A stretch of DNA of 64,000 bases, from contig CALEPX010000013.1 of the NCBI GenBank assembly GCA_937911045.1, positions 1 to 64,000 on the forward strand. Direction: 5' to 3'. The notes under the pieces were generated by a model that saw only the letters and a list, made by a program, of their open reading frames with translations, did no database searches and was not told the origin of the DNA. Every line of letters starts with the position of its first letter. Within the stretch, counting starts at the first letter, position 1. Both the position numbers and the translations under genes were made by a program. Below are positions 33,563-43,547 of the stretch, one piece after another. The stretch is from an uncultured Fretibacterium sp. Lineage in GTDB: Bacteria > Synergistota > Synergistia > Synergistales > Aminobacteriaceae.

Positions 33563-36500
33563 CTAAAATCCGAAGTTGAATAAATTATCGATTAGCTGCT
33601 CTTTAAACTGATCTGACGTCGAAGTTTCCTCTGAACCATCAACACCTTGACCAACTGGAATACTCAAGCGCATCTTGAATTGTGTATCGCTCTTTTGCTG
33701 CTCTTCGGAGTCCTTGTTTAGCACGCTTATCGGCAAAAATTCTTCGAGTGATTTCGTTATCTGGAGATTTAATAATTGCAATTCGTCCCATGAATTTGCC
33801 AGCGTAAATCTCACGTTCTGAAAATCCCGCTTCTTCACTCCTAAAACTTTGCCAGCTGCGTCACGTAATGCGTTGCCAGTTAAGCCACCCGTCATTAACT
33901 GGAAAACTCCTTTCATCGCGCCGAGTAATTGATCCAGAATTTTCAGGTCGAATCTTCCGTCGCATAATAATCGCAGCCCCTTGCCCGGAATCCCCAGAGA
34001 GCCATTAACCGAGAAATATCTGTATAGAGGCTCGTTCCTGTCAGCTGTAGCTTGTGTGCCAGGATTCAGGAATAAGTCCTGACCATTCCAGAAAAACGTT
34101 CCAAGAATTTTCTCGAAGCTGATCTTTTTAGTCGGTGAGATCTTGTTGATTATGCTCATCTTGTGCAAATAGCCCGACCCAGTGTGAAATTTCCCGTCCG
34201 CAAAATTCGTAGGCATTACTCCGAAATTTCCCTTCGCTTTCACGTCAACGTCAACACTGCCAACTAACTCGCCCTCTGGTAAAAATTTCGTCACAAGCTT
34301 CCCAAAATCCAGGTGTCGAACTGAAACATTGCTCTTCCATGTAGATTTGTTCAAGTCAACATCAACGTTCGAATTTACGATACCGTTGCTGATATTCGCG
34401 CTGCCATTCTTGATAGTGATTGTGTTCTTGGCTGTTGAATACGTCACAGGAACAGCTATGTCGTTCACGTCGATTTTGTCGATTAAGCTGATTTTCTTGG
34501 AATTTACGTTCACGTTTATCGGGGCGTTTGCTTTTGTCGAGCCGTCAACTTTCAACGTCAAATTCCCCTTCACAAGTCCGCCCATATCCGGCATCTGAGT
34601 CTTGATTGCTTTGTCAACATCCAGCGGCTTCGTATTAACGGTGTAATACCATATGCTGTTTTTCTCGCGCAAGTCAACGTTTGCATTCAGATTAAATTCG
34701 TCGATTCGTGCGCCCGCGTCAATGTCAAAATGATTTTGTGCCGGAGATTTGAGCTTAACAGAAATATCTTGAATCTTCATGGCGTTCGCGTAAATCGGCG
34801 AGTTCACGTTGAGATTTAATTCCGGTTTCGCGACCGTGCCTTTGAGCGATAATTTCCCCTTCACGTTGCCCGTAACTGGCGCAGAACCCATCGCTGCTGT
34901 TAATAATGGCTTTAATTCCAGATCCCGAACATTTACCGTGAAATCCAGATTGCTGTTATTGAAATTTCGCTGGTTAATCTTCACGCTGCCTTTGCCGTTT
35001 ATGAGCGCGTCGTTTAATTTTGCTTCGAGCTTCGTGATATTAATTCTCTGCATGTTGCCGTTAGCTTCGAGAATCGCATACGGAGAGTTCACAAGATTTC
35101 CTACACGAATATTCTCGGATTTGACATTTGCGTTCACGCTGGCATTGCTAAGATTTCCTCTGACATTCACGTTACCGCGAACTTGTCCTGAGACCGGCAT
35201 GTTTTTATCCTGCAATTTCATAGCCGTTAATAATCTCGCAAGATTTATGCCCGGAGTTGACGCTGCAATATCAAGATTCGGATTCGATGTGTTAGCAATA
35301 TTCACGCTGCCATGAAAATTCACGTTGCCGCCCGGAAGAGATATTCTGGAATTTGCTATGCTGAGAATATTATTCGCGAATGACACAGGAATTTCCAGAT
35401 CGCCGATTCGAGTTCCCGCGTAACCTGCGTTTCTGCCGAGTAATTTTGCGTTGGCTTTTATCGTCTGGATTTTGTCGTATTTCCCAGAAGCACTCGCCTC
35501 AAGATCATAAATTCCGGATACATCACGTAATTCACGAATAGCTCTGGGTTCGAAATTATTCACGTTAGCATTGGCTCTAAATTCCGAATTATTCAGATTT
35601 GCGCTTGCATTCGCCGTGATTAGACTTTTGCCGAAATTCGCCCGGAATTTTTCCAGAATCGCTTGCCCACGCTGGTGATTATATAGCAATTCCGCCAGAA
35701 TATCGTTCAGTGTGAAGCCGTTCGCTGATAATTTCCCGGACGTTATTTTCGCACTCACACTCAAGTCGTCAGCTATGACCGTTCGAGCCGTAATTTTCCC
35801 CGCAGGTTTTGTCACAGATTTCGCCAGATCCGGAAAAGTTTTTATAACCGTCGGCAAATCAAGATTCACGATTGATACTACGGCTTGCGGCTTGAAATTC
35901 CCCTGAGAATCCTGAGTTGCTTCACCGCGCGCGAATAATTTCCCGCCGAAGATTTCCCCGTTTAATGCGAGTTTGGGAGCTTGCCCGGGTGTAAGTTTTG
36001 CGTTTGCTTTGAATCCCTTGAGAATTTTTAATCCGGCAGCCGATATGCCCGGAATTTCCGCGTAAAAACTCCCGTCTGTGTTGCTGAGAATATCGCCCTC
36101 AAGAACTGTCTTAACGTTAAAATTCACGAAGCCTTTTTCACCTTCGAGTTTCGCGTCCGGAGCAGCAATTCTGCCAATCTCACGCAGCGAAATATTCTCA
36201 GCTCTGCCAACCGCGTTCAGGCGCAAATCTTCCGTGTCAAGTTTCGACGTAAGATTCACATTTGCAGCTTTCGTGTTCAAAACCGCATCAGTCAGCCCGA
36301 AAATTTTTCTGCCGTCCCAATCAAACGGTACTCGCAAATTAAACGGAATGTCCATAACTTTGCCATTCGGAACAGATACTACGCCCGAAGCCGTTATCAA
36401 ATCATTCTGTGTCGCGAAATCTTTAACGCTCTTCACGAAAACGCGCCCGTAAATTTTCCCCGAGAAATCAATTTCCGGTTTTGGAACGAATCGCCATACG

Positions 36501-37249
36501 TCATCAAATCCAAGCACCGCAAATTCCGTACGCAAATCAAACGGCGGCAGCAAATTCCCGAGTACCTGCGCGGAAATCTTTTCGCCGAGTCTGAGATCGC
36601 TTGACGAAATCTTCAGCGGCGAAAAATCCATGAGTGCGTTAATTTTCACGGGCAGAACTTTCTCGTCAGAAATAATATCCGTGTTAAGCAAAATATTCCC
36701 GGATTCATTCAGCGACAATTCATGAAGATTCACGTTCGCAAATTCCGACGCAAAATCAATATCACGAATTTTCAGGTTAAACGGCTTGAGCTTGATCGAG
36801 TTCAGGTCAAATGCTTCGGATTCGTCTTCATCAGGTGATTCGTCGTCACTCGTCGCAAAATGATTCGCAATAATCATGACTTTTTCGAGACTGGATTTCA
36901 CGCCGCTGATTTCAAGATTTTTCACGAACGGCAATCCCCCGAGAATTTCGTTCCGCACGCCGTCCAAAACCAAATCCCAATCCGGACTGACCGACGCGTA
37001 ATCCAAACTCAGCAAATTCTCATCGCCGGAAATAATCCGCAAATCTGAAATCGCCAAGCCATCATGAATCGAACCGTCAATGTCGCGAATTTCGAGTTTC
37101 ATTGGATTCAGGAAATAATTCCCAGCGTAACGAGCAACTGGCAAAATCACACTACGTCCAGCCGGCAGCCAAAATAACGCAGCACCTCCCGCCGCGAGAA
37201 TTATCGCCAAGAATATCAAGAATTTCACAAGAGACCAAAGTCTTCTCAA
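33563..37249 (-). CDS. TamB/AsmA-like translocation and assembly module protein (DUF490)
   Basis: 1228 residues with one N-terminal transmembrane helix (about 7-30) followed by long beta-repeat structure; such proteins span the periplasm and move phospholipid or help insert proteins between inner and outer membranes. Segments such as GNVNVRGNLSNASVNANVKS, KGKLSLKGTVAKPELNLNV and SGQVRG show the recurring G-x-V-x-L-x-G strand pattern of the TamB repeats. The C-terminus has the DUF490-like end with a terminal Phe. No BamA-type partner is adjacent. It supports a diderm cell envelope. Confidence 0.85.
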   Translation of the reverse strand: MRRLWSLVKFLIFLAIILAAGGAALFWLPAGRSVILPVARYAGNYFLNPMKLEIRDIDGSIHDGLAISDLRIISGDENLLSLDYASVSPDWDLVLDGVRNEILGGLPFVKNLEISGVKSSLEKVMIIANHFATSDDESPDEDESEAFDLNSIKLKPFNLKIRDIDFASEFANVNLHELSLNESGNILLNTDIISDEKVLPVKINALMDFSPLKISSSDLRLGEKISAQVLGNLLPPFDLRTEFAVLGFDDVWRFVPKPEIDFSGKIYGRVFVKSVKDFATQNDLITASGVVSVPNGKVMDIPFNLRVPFDWDGRKIFGLTDAVLNTKAANVNLTSKLDTEDLRLNAVGRAENISLREIGRIAAPDAKLEGEKGFVNFNVKTVLEGDILSNTDGSFYAEIPGISAAGLKILKGFKANAKLTPGQAPKLALNGEIFGGKLFARGEATQDSQGNFKPQAVVSIVNLDLPTVIKTFPDLAKSVTKPAGKITARTVIADDLSVSAKITSGKLSANGFTLNDILAELLYNHQRGQAILEKFRANFGKSLITANASANLNNSEFRANANVNNFEPRAIRELRDVSGIYDLEASASGKYDKIQTIKANAKLLGRNAGYAGTRIGDLEIPVSFANNILSIANSRISLPGGNVNFHGSVNIANTSNPNLDIAASTPGINLARLLTAMKLQDKNMPVSGQVRGNVNVRGNLSNASVNANVKSENIRVGNLVNSPYAILEANGNMQRINITKLEAKLNDALINGKGSVKINQRNFNNSNLDFTVNVRDLELKPLLTAAMGSAPVTGNVKGKLSLKGTVAKPELNLNVNSPIYANAMKIQDISVKLKSPAQNHFDIDAGARIDEFNLNANVDLREKNSIWYYTVNTKPLDVDKAIKTQMPDMGGLVKGNLTLKVDGSTKANAPINVNVNSKKISLIDKIDVNDIAVPVTYSTAKNTITIKNGSANISNGIVNSNVDVDLNKSTWKSNVSVRHLDFGKLVTKFLPEGELVGSVDVDVKAKGNFGVMPTNFADGKFHTGSGYLHKMSIINKISPTKKISFEKILGTFFWNGQDLFLNPGTQATADRNEPLYRYFSVNGSLGIPGKGLRLLCDGRFDLKILDQLLGAMKGVFQLMTGGLTGNALRDAAGKVLGVKKRDFQNVRFTLANSWDELQLLNLQITKSLEEFLPISVLNKDSEEQQKSDTQFKMRLSIPVGQGVDGSEETSTSDQFKEQLIDNLFNFGF

Positions 37250-37329
37250 AATATTTTCCCCTTCTGCAAACGTAATATTAAAATTTTACGTATATTATAT
37301 AATCTCAGGGACAAGAATATGACAAATTC

Positions 37330-37357
37330 TTGCGTAATTCAACTCTTGCGCTAAAAT
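37330..37357 (+). promoter_or_regulatory. Predicted promoter of topA
   Basis: TTGCGT (37330-37335), 16-base spacer, TAAAAT (37352-37357), 65 bases ahead of the topA ATG. Confidence 0.5.
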
Positions 37358-37421
37358 GCGTTATGTTGAATCAGGAAATTTTTGTGAACGTGAAATAATT
37401 TTGTAGGGGGAAATTTCGATT

Positions 37422-39743
37422 ATGGCTTCAAAGAAAGCTGTTGAGACTGAATTTACAGCTTCTAATGAAAACGAACCAGCTAAGACTAAGACAAAGAAAC
37501 GTGAGAAAAAATCCAGCACGAGGACTAAATCGACAACTAAAAAATCCGCAACAACCAAGAAATCCAGCACCGCGAAAAAATCAGGATCAAAATCTGCCGC
37601 AAAATCTTCTGCCAAATCCACAAATTCGCGCGGGAAAATTCTTGTTATCGTCGAGTCACCGTCAAAAGCTGCAACGTTATCCGGAATCTTGGGAAAAAAT
37701 TACGTCGTCAAATCCAGCAAAGGTCACATCAAAGATCTTCCCAAAAGCCGCCTTGCAATCGATATAGACAACGACTTCAAACCGGAATACATTCTCGTCA
37801 AGGGCAAAGCTGCGTTGAAAAACGAGTTGCTCAAAGTCGCGAAAGATGCTTCGTCAATTCTGCTGGCTTCAGACCCGGATCGTGAAGGTGAAGCTATCGC
37901 ATGGCACTTGGCTGATGTCTTGGGAGTTGATATTTCCGAAAGATGCCGCGTGAGATTTTACGAGATTACGGCAAACGCTATAAAAAACGCAGTCGCAAAT
38001 CCGGATTTCATCGACTTGAACAAAGTTGACGCACAACAAGCTCGAAGGATTCTTGACAGGCTCGTCGGCTACAAGCTCAGCCCGCTGCTCTGGAAAAAAA
38101 TCCGTTACGGACTTTCGGCTGGTCGTGTGCAATCAGTCGCTCTGAATCTAATCTGCGAACGTGAACGCGAAATTCAGGCTTTTATTCCTGATCCGTATTG
38201 GGTCATAACTGCTAAAACCAAGAACTCGAATCGCATTTACGAACTCAGACCGGATAAACTCGACGGCAAAACACTCCTGAAAAATTCGCTGCCATTAGCA
38301 ATTAACACTCCGGAAAAAGCTGACGAGATCATGAACGAGATTCGCAATAATAAAATCATCGTCACGGAATTTAAGGCGAAAGATACTCCACACGCTGCCC
38401 CAGCTCCATTCAGAACTAGCACACTTCAACAGGAAGCGTCACGAAAACTCAGCATGACTCCACGGCGCACAATGAGTATAGCTCAGGCACTTTACGAGGG
38501 CTTGAATGTCCCGGGAAAAGGTCACGTAGGATTAATAACTTACATGCGAACGGACAGCTTGAGACTTTCAAACGAGGCTCTTGATTCGTGCCGTAAATTC
38601 ATCGCGGCGAATTTCGAGACAAAATATCTTCCGGCAAAAGCAAATATCTTCGGCAACGCTCCCAAATCAAAAAGCAGCAACGTGAAAGTTCAGGACGCTC
38701 ACGAGGCAATCAGACCTACAGACGTAAATCTCACACCGGACGAGGCTCGAAAAATTCTCACGCCCGAACAGTACAGGCTTTATGATCTAATCTGGCGGAG
38801 ATTCGTCGCAAGTCAAATGTCACCGGCAATCACAGCCAAGGCAACTTTGAAAGCTCAGGCAGGTCGTGTGAGTTTGCGTTGTGATGGCGAGAGCATGATC
38901 TTTGACGGTTGGAGCAAATTATGGAATCTCGAAGTGAAAAGCGAACAAATCGCGAAAATTAATCCCGACGAAATTCTGAAACTGATCTCGCTCGACAAAG
39001 ACCAAAGATTCACTCGTCCACCGTCCAGATATTCCGAGGCAGGCTTGATCAAAACTCTCGAAGAAAACGGCGTTGGCAGACCTTCGACTTATGCGACGAT
39101 TGCAGCAACTCTTGATTCACGCGGCTATATCGAGAAGAACGAAGAAAAACGTTTTTTCCCGACTGCATTAGGAATGACTGTTGACACGTTTCTGGCGCAA
39201 TATTTCAATCGCAAAGACCTGTCCTCAATCGTTGACGCGGGATTCACGGCTCAAATGGAAAAAGAACTCGATGAAGTCGAAGAAGCTCAGAGAAAATGGC
39301 TCGATGTTGTGGGGGAATTTTGGCAGGAATTTTCGACTACGCTTCAAGAAGCTGAAGGTGCTAGCCGTGTGCCGTTGCCTGAACCGGAGAAAATCGGCGA
39401 GGAATGTCCAGAATGCGGTCATGATTTGGTCAGGAAGCGCGGAAGGTTTGGGGAATTTATCGCTTGCTCGAATTATCCCAACTGTAAATATACGCGCCCG
39501 ATTCTCACGTCAATCGGCGTCAAATGTCCGAAATGCGGCGGCGAAATCGTCAAACGCAAGAGCAAAACTAACCGAACGTTCTACGGCTGCTCAAATTATC
39601 CGAAATGCGACTACACTTCATGGAACAGACCGACTGGCGAAACTTGTCCGGAATGCGGCGAAGAATTGTACATGAAAGGCTCGAATATTTTCTGCGCGAA
39701 ATGCGGCTACAAGACCGAAGCGTTAGATCTCGTGAGTGAGTGA
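37422..39743 (+). CDS. topA: DNA topoisomerase I with Lys/Ser/Thr-rich N-terminal tail
   Basis: Type IA topoisomerase relaxing negative supercoils. Residues 1-72 are an unusual basic tail made of KKS/TKK-like repeats. The TOPRIM domain starts at GKILVIVESPSKAATL and includes LASDPDREGEAIAWHLADVL; the catalytic Tyr is in GLITYMRTDSLRLS (about residue 372). Three C-terminal zinc ribbons with CPECG, CPKCGG and CPECGEE modules follow (about 660-773). AGGGGG precedes the ATG. trmFO and cobJ are downstream in the same unit. Confidence 0.96.
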   Translation: MASKKAVETEFTASNENEPAKTKTKKREKKSSTRTKSTTKKSATTKKSSTAKKSGSKSAAKSSAKSTNSRGKILVIVESPSKAATLSGILGKNYVVKSSKGHIKDLPKSRLAIDIDNDFKPEYILVKGKAALKNELLKVAKDASSILLASDPDREGEAIAWHLADVLGVDISERCRVRFYEITANAIKNAVANPDFIDLNKVDAQQARRILDRLVGYKLSPLLWKKIRYGLSAGRVQSVALNLICEREREIQAFIPDPYWVITAKTKNSNRIYELRPDKLDGKTLLKNSLPLAINTPEKADEIMNEIRNNKIIVTEFKAKDTPHAAPAPFRTSTLQQEASRKLSMTPRRTMSIAQALYEGLNVPGKGHVGLITYMRTDSLRLSNEALDSCRKFIAANFETKYLPAKANIFGNAPKSKSSNVKVQDAHEAIRPTDVNLTPDEARKILTPEQYRLYDLIWRRFVASQMSPAITAKATLKAQAGRVSLRCDGESMIFDGWSKLWNLEVKSEQIAKINPDEILKLISLDKDQRFTRPPSRYSEAGLIKTLEENGVGRPSTYATIAATLDSRGYIEKNEEKRFFPTALGMTVDTFLAQYFNRKDLSSIVDAGFTAQMEKELDEVEEAQRKWLDVVGEFWQEFSTTLQEAEGASRVPLPEPEKIGEECPECGHDLVRKRGRFGEFIACSNYPNCKYTRPILTSIGVKCPKCGGEIVKRKSKTNRTFYGCSNYPKCDYTSWNRPTGETCPECGEELYMKGSNIFCAKCGYKTEALDLVSE

Positions 39744-39761
39744 GTGAGCGAATGAATAAGC

Positions 39762-41045
39762 ATGATTAAGATAATCGGAGCTGGACTTGCCGGCTGCGAG
39801 GCTGCGTGGCAAATTGCTAATCGGGGCGTTGATGTTGAATTATACGAGATGCGCCCTGAGAAATTCACGCCTGCTCACAAGACAGGAAATCTTGCTGAAA
39901 TAGTCTGCAGTAATTCGCTGGGTTCTGAGAACAGTCCTGAGAGAATTACTGCTGCCGGAATCTTGAAAGAAGAGCTGAAATATTTTGGCTCGCTGATAAT
40001 TTCCTGCGCGGAAGAATCACGAGTTCCTGCTGGAGGAGCGTTGGCTGTTGACCGAGAGAAATTTTCGGGACTTGTAACTGAACGGATCACGAATCATTCG
40101 CGAATAAATCTGATTCGTCGAGAAATTTGCGAGATTTGCGATTCATGTGAGAAAATCATAATTGCGACGGGGCCATTAACATCTGATGATTTAGCTGCGT
40201 ATTTGCGAGAGAATTTTGCCGGAGAATATATCTCGTTCTATGACGCGGTTGCGCCGGTGATTCTGAAATCGTCGATTGATATGTCTCGGGTATTCGTTGC
40301 CGGACGCTACGGACGCGGTGAGGATTATATTAACTGCCCGATGAATCGTGACGAGTACGAGAAATTCTATTACGAACTTGTTCACGCCGAGAGAAATTTG
40401 CCGCATGATTTCGAAGCCGGAAAATATTTCGAAGGATGTATGCCTGTTGAAGCGATTGCGGATCGTGGGATTGATACGCTGCGATTCGGCGCGATGAAAC
40501 CCAGAGGCTTAATCAATCCTGCGACGGGTCATGAAGCTTATGCGGTTGTTCAGTTGCGTCAGGATAATTCGGACGGCACGCTATATAACATCGTGGGATT
40601 TCAGACGGGCTTGAAGTGGGGCGAACAGAAACGTGTTTTCTCGATGATACCTGGATTGCAAAATGCTGAGTTCGTTAGATTAGGCGTTATGCACAGAAAT
40701 ACTTCGGTGAATGCTCCGGCGGTTTTGGACGAATTTCTTAGAATACGCGGACACGAGAATATTTTCTTGGCTGGACAGATTACCGGAGTTGAAGGCTATA
40801 TCGAAAGCACGGCGATGGGATTGGTTGCGGGATTGAACGCGCTGTCTTTGCAAAAATTTCCCCGAGAGACGGCGATTGGCTCTTTGCTGAATTATTTGCG
40901 TACGGCTGATGCGAGACATTTTCAACCGATGAATATTAACTTGGGATTATTTCCTGAGATTGGGCTTGGACAAAAAATCCGCAGCAAAAAAGATCGTGCG
41001 AAATTTCAGCGTGACCGGGCGTTACTAGCGATTCGTGAATTATGA
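39762..41045 (+). CDS. trmFO: Methylenetetrahydrofolate-tRNA (uracil-5-)-methyltransferase
   Basis: Flavoprotein that makes ribothymidine-54 in tRNA using methylene-THF and FAD. The 427 residues start with the FAD loop IIGAGLAGCEAAWQ and contain YEMRPEKFTPAHKT, LAEIVCSNSLGSEN (catalytic Cys), TDSx-free CPMNRDEYE and GQITGVEGYIESTAMG. topA-trmFO linkage is common. The cobJ ATG overlaps its TGA stop (ATGA). Confidence 0.96.
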   Translation: MIKIIGAGLAGCEAAWQIANRGVDVELYEMRPEKFTPAHKTGNLAEIVCSNSLGSENSPERITAAGILKEELKYFGSLIISCAEESRVPAGGALAVDREKFSGLVTERITNHSRINLIRREICEICDSCEKIIIATGPLTSDDLAAYLRENFAGEYISFYDAVAPVILKSSIDMSRVFVAGRYGRGEDYINCPMNRDEYEKFYYELVHAERNLPHDFEAGKYFEGCMPVEAIADRGIDTLRFGAMKPRGLINPATGHEAYAVVQLRQDNSDGTLYNIVGFQTGLKWGEQKRVFSMIPGLQNAEFVRLGVMHRNTSVNAPAVLDEFLRIRGHENIFLAGQITGVEGYIESTAMGLVAGLNALSLQKFPRETAIGSLLNYLRTADARHFQPMNINLGLFPEIGLGQKIRSKKDRAKFQRDRALLAIREL

Positions 41046-41770
41046 TTTACGTGATTGGCATTGGCTCCGGCGAGAAAGATTCAATGACGTTCGAAGCGTG
41101 GGCTGCTCTTGAGAGATGCGATGTGATTCTGGGTTATCGTAAATATATCGAGTTAATACGCAATTATTTCCCGGGAAAAACTTTTCGCGAATACTCTATG
41201 CGTGAAGAAGTCAAACGTTGTGAATATGCCCTGAAAATTTCGCGTGAAAATCCTGAGAAAATCATCGGGCTTATATCGAGCGGTGATTCTGGAATTTACG
41301 GAATGGCAGGGTTAATTCTCGAACTTGCAGATGGCGATTCGCAAATTGAGATAATTCCGGGTGTGAGTGCGTCGAGTATTTGTGCGTCGATTTTGGGTGC
41401 GCCGTTGATGAACGATTACGTTGTACTGAGCCTGAGCGATTTATTAACGAGCTGGGAAATTATCGAGCGTCGAATACGTGCGGCATGTTTGGGGGATTTC
41501 GTGATCTGCGTGTTTAATCCGGTCAGCAAAAGTCCCAAACGTCGTGAAAATTTCCGTCGTGCGTGTGAGATTATTCTGGAATACAAAACCCCCGATACAC
41601 CGTGCGGATTCGTGCGTAACGGGGGGCGTGATGGCGAGAGCTGCGAGATTATGACGCTTTCTGAGATTGCTGATTATGAACTGGATATGTTCTGCACGCT
41701 CATAATCGGCAATTCTCAGAGCAGAATTATTAACGGCAAATTCGTAACTCGTCGGGGCTATGATATGTGA
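41042..41770 (+). CDS. cobJ: Precorrin-3B / cobalt-factor III C17-methyltransferase
   Basis: SAM-dependent methyltransferase of the corrin-ring contraction step in cobalamin synthesis. The 242 residues have VIGIGSGEKDSMTFEA, LISSGDSGIYGMAGL, GVSASSICASILGAPLMND and SLSDLLTSWEIIERRI, all close to CbiH/CobJ. It is alone here, with no other cobalamin gene around. It is translationally coupled to trmFO and its end overlaps the convergent engB by 13 bases. Confidence 0.92.
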   Translation: MIYVIGIGSGEKDSMTFEAWAALERCDVILGYRKYIELIRNYFPGKTFREYSMREEVKRCEYALKISRENPEKIIGLISSGDSGIYGMAGLILELADGDSQIEIIPGVSASSICASILGAPLMNDYVVLSLSDLLTSWEIIERRIRAACLGDFVICVFNPVSKSPKRRENFRRACEIILEYKTPDTPCGFVRNGGRDGESCEIMTLSEIADYELDMFCTLIIGNSQSRIINGKFVTRRGYDM

Positions 41771-42369
41771 CTGATTATGAAATCCTGCAGCGCGTCAATC
41801 CCTGAGATTTTTCCCGAAACGCTTGACGTTATAATCGGGACATCAAGCGAGAATAATCCGGATTTTACGTATTGCATGAGAGTTCCGCGCCATTTTCCGC
41901 GAGCGATTTTGTCAGCTTTTGTGAACACGACGAAAATATTCACGCCCAAATTTCTGAGCCATTCTTGTAATTCACGGTCGTTTGCCAGAAGCCCGTGACG
42001 GAAATCCACGAGATGACACACGAATTTCAGATTTGCTCTGTTGCGCATGTAGGACGAGATTAATCTTTGCCAGTCATTGCGTTCGGATTTGCTGCGAGCC
42101 GCGTAACCGTAACCCGGAAGATCTACAAGCCTGAATGTGCGCGAATTATTCTGGGAATCCGTGAAACTCACATGATAGAAATTTATGCTGCGAGTTTTGC
42201 CCGGAGTTGAGCCGGTTTTTGCGAGTTTTGCGTTTAACAGCGCGTTGATAAGCGAGGATTTGCCGACATTCGAACGTCCAGCGATTGCAATCTCGAACAC
42301 GCCGTCTTTTTCCGGGATAAGTTGACCGGAATCGAAACACGTTGCCTCAATTCCGGCTTTGAAATTCAT
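41758..42369 (-). CDS. engB: Ribosome biogenesis GTP-binding protein YsxC/EngB
   Basis: Essential GTPase for late 50S assembly. The protein of 203 residues carries G1 AIAGRSNVGKSSLINALL, KTRSINFYHV (G2), VDLPGYGYAARSK (G3) and VFTKADK (G4). The ATG at 42369 is chosen; a TTG three codons upstream, one base past the aldolase stop, is the alternative. It follows the aldolase gene and shares its transcript. Confidence 0.94.
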   Translation of the reverse strand: MNFKAGIEATCFDSGQLIPEKDGVFEIAIAGRSNVGKSSLINALLNAKLAKTGSTPGKTRSINFYHVSFTDSQNNSRTFRLVDLPGYGYAARSKSERNDWQRLISSYMRNRANLKFVCHLVDFRHGLLANDRELQEWLRNLGVNIFVVFTKADKIARGKWRGTLMQYVKSGLFSLDVPIITSSVSGKISGIDALQDFIISHIS

Positions 42370-42379
42370 ATTACGCAAT

Positions 42380-43456
42380 TTATGCGATCGTAACTTCTTT
42401 GCACAGATACACGTCTTGAACTGCGTTGATAATCTGCACGCCCTCGCTCATCGGACGCTGGAAAGCTTTACGCCCGAGAATCAATCCCATTCCGCCAGCT
42501 CTCTTGTTAATTACAGCCGTACGAACTGCCTCGGATAAATCGCTCGCACCGCCTGAAGCACCGCCAGAGTTAATCAAGCCTGCACGTCCCGCGTAACAAT
42601 TCAGAACTTGATAGCGCGCCAAATCTATCGGATTCTCAGTTGTGAGTTTCTCGTACATTTCTTTCGAAGTCTTGCCGTAGCCCTTGCCCATCGCTTGATA
42701 ACCGCCGTTGCAATCGGGTAATTTCTGTTTGATAATATCAGCTTCAATCGTAACGCCCAGATGATTCGCCTGACCGGTTAAATCTGCTGAGGCGTGATAA
42801 TCCTGAACTTTGTCGTCCTTCTTGACTTTGAACGCGGAATTTCTCAGATAGCACCATAAAATCGTAGCCATTCCCATCTCATGAGCCTTGTGAAACGCTT
42901 TCGAGATTTCCTGAATCTGGCGAGTTGACTCAGGGCTGCCGAAATAAATCGTAGCTCCGACTGCGACTGCTCCGAGTTCATAAGCCTGTTCGACCGACGC
43001 GAATAAAACCTGATCAAACTGATTTGGATACGTCAATAACTCGTTGTGATTGAGCTTGAGTACGAACGGAATCTTGTGTGCGTATTTTCGTGCGACTGCT
43101 CCGAGAACTCCCAGAGTTGTAGCTACAGCGTTACAGCCAGCTTCCATTGCGAGTTTGATAATATTTTCCGGATCGAAATAAATCGGATTTGGTCCAAACG
43201 ATGCTCCGGCGGAATGTTCGATTCCCTGATCTACCGGCAAAATCGATATATAACCAGTATTAGCTAATCTGCCGTGACTGAACAACGTCTGCATTGCGCG
43301 TAAAACAGGAATCGGTCTATCACTACCGGCTATGACGCGATCAACGAAATCAGCCCCCGGAAGCGAGAGCATCTCTTTAGGAACAGCCTTGCATTCATGC
43401 GTTAATAAACTCTCAGCTTCAGAGCCTAACAACGCTTCAATTTTTCCGTATTGCAT
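42380..43456 (-). CDS. fbaB: Class I fructose-bisphosphate aldolase (FbaB/DhnA type)
   Basis: Schiff-base aldolase of glycolysis and gluconeogenesis. The 358 residues have the DhnA-family motifs ISILPVDQGIEHSAGASFG, IPFVLKLNHNELLTYP (Schiff-base region), GAVAVGATIYFGS and LINSGGASGGASDL (phosphate binding). GGAGG lies nine bases ahead of the ATG, downstream of a clear promoter. Glycolytic role is expected; it would use the DHAP released from rhamnose. Confidence 0.93.
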   Translation of the reverse strand: MQYGKIEALLGSEAESLLTHECKAVPKEMLSLPGADFVDRVIAGSDRPIPVLRAMQTLFSHGRLANTGYISILPVDQGIEHSAGASFGPNPIYFDPENIIKLAMEAGCNAVATTLGVLGAVARKYAHKIPFVLKLNHNELLTYPNQFDQVLFASVEQAYELGAVAVGATIYFGSPESTRQIQEISKAFHKAHEMGMATILWCYLRNSAFKVKKDDKVQDYHASADLTGQANHLGVTIEADIIKQKLPDCNGGYQAMGKGYGKTSKEMYEKLTTENPIDLARYQVLNCYAGRAGLINSGGASGGASDLSEAVRTAVINKRAGGMGLILGRKAFQRPMSEGVQIINAVQDVYLCKEVTIA

Positions 43457-43509
43457 TCTAGAAAAACCTCCGTATTTATAATTTCCAAAAATGTTTGGTT
43501 CACGAAAAT

Positions 43510-43539
43510 ATTATAACTCTTAAAAATTCACGGCGTTAA
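43510..43539 (-). promoter_or_regulatory. Predicted promoter of the aldolase-engB unit
   Basis: On the minus strand TTAACG (43539-43534), 18-base spacer, TATAAT (43515-43510), in the gap between the Tyr/Trp-rich protein gene and the aldolase. Confidence 0.5.
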
Positions 43540-43547
43540 TTTCTTCG

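Noticed and set aside
34809..35315. A 168-codon plus-strand frame inside the TamB-like gene
   Set aside because: Composition mirrors the beta-repeat gene on the other strand; no ribosome site or recognisable domain.
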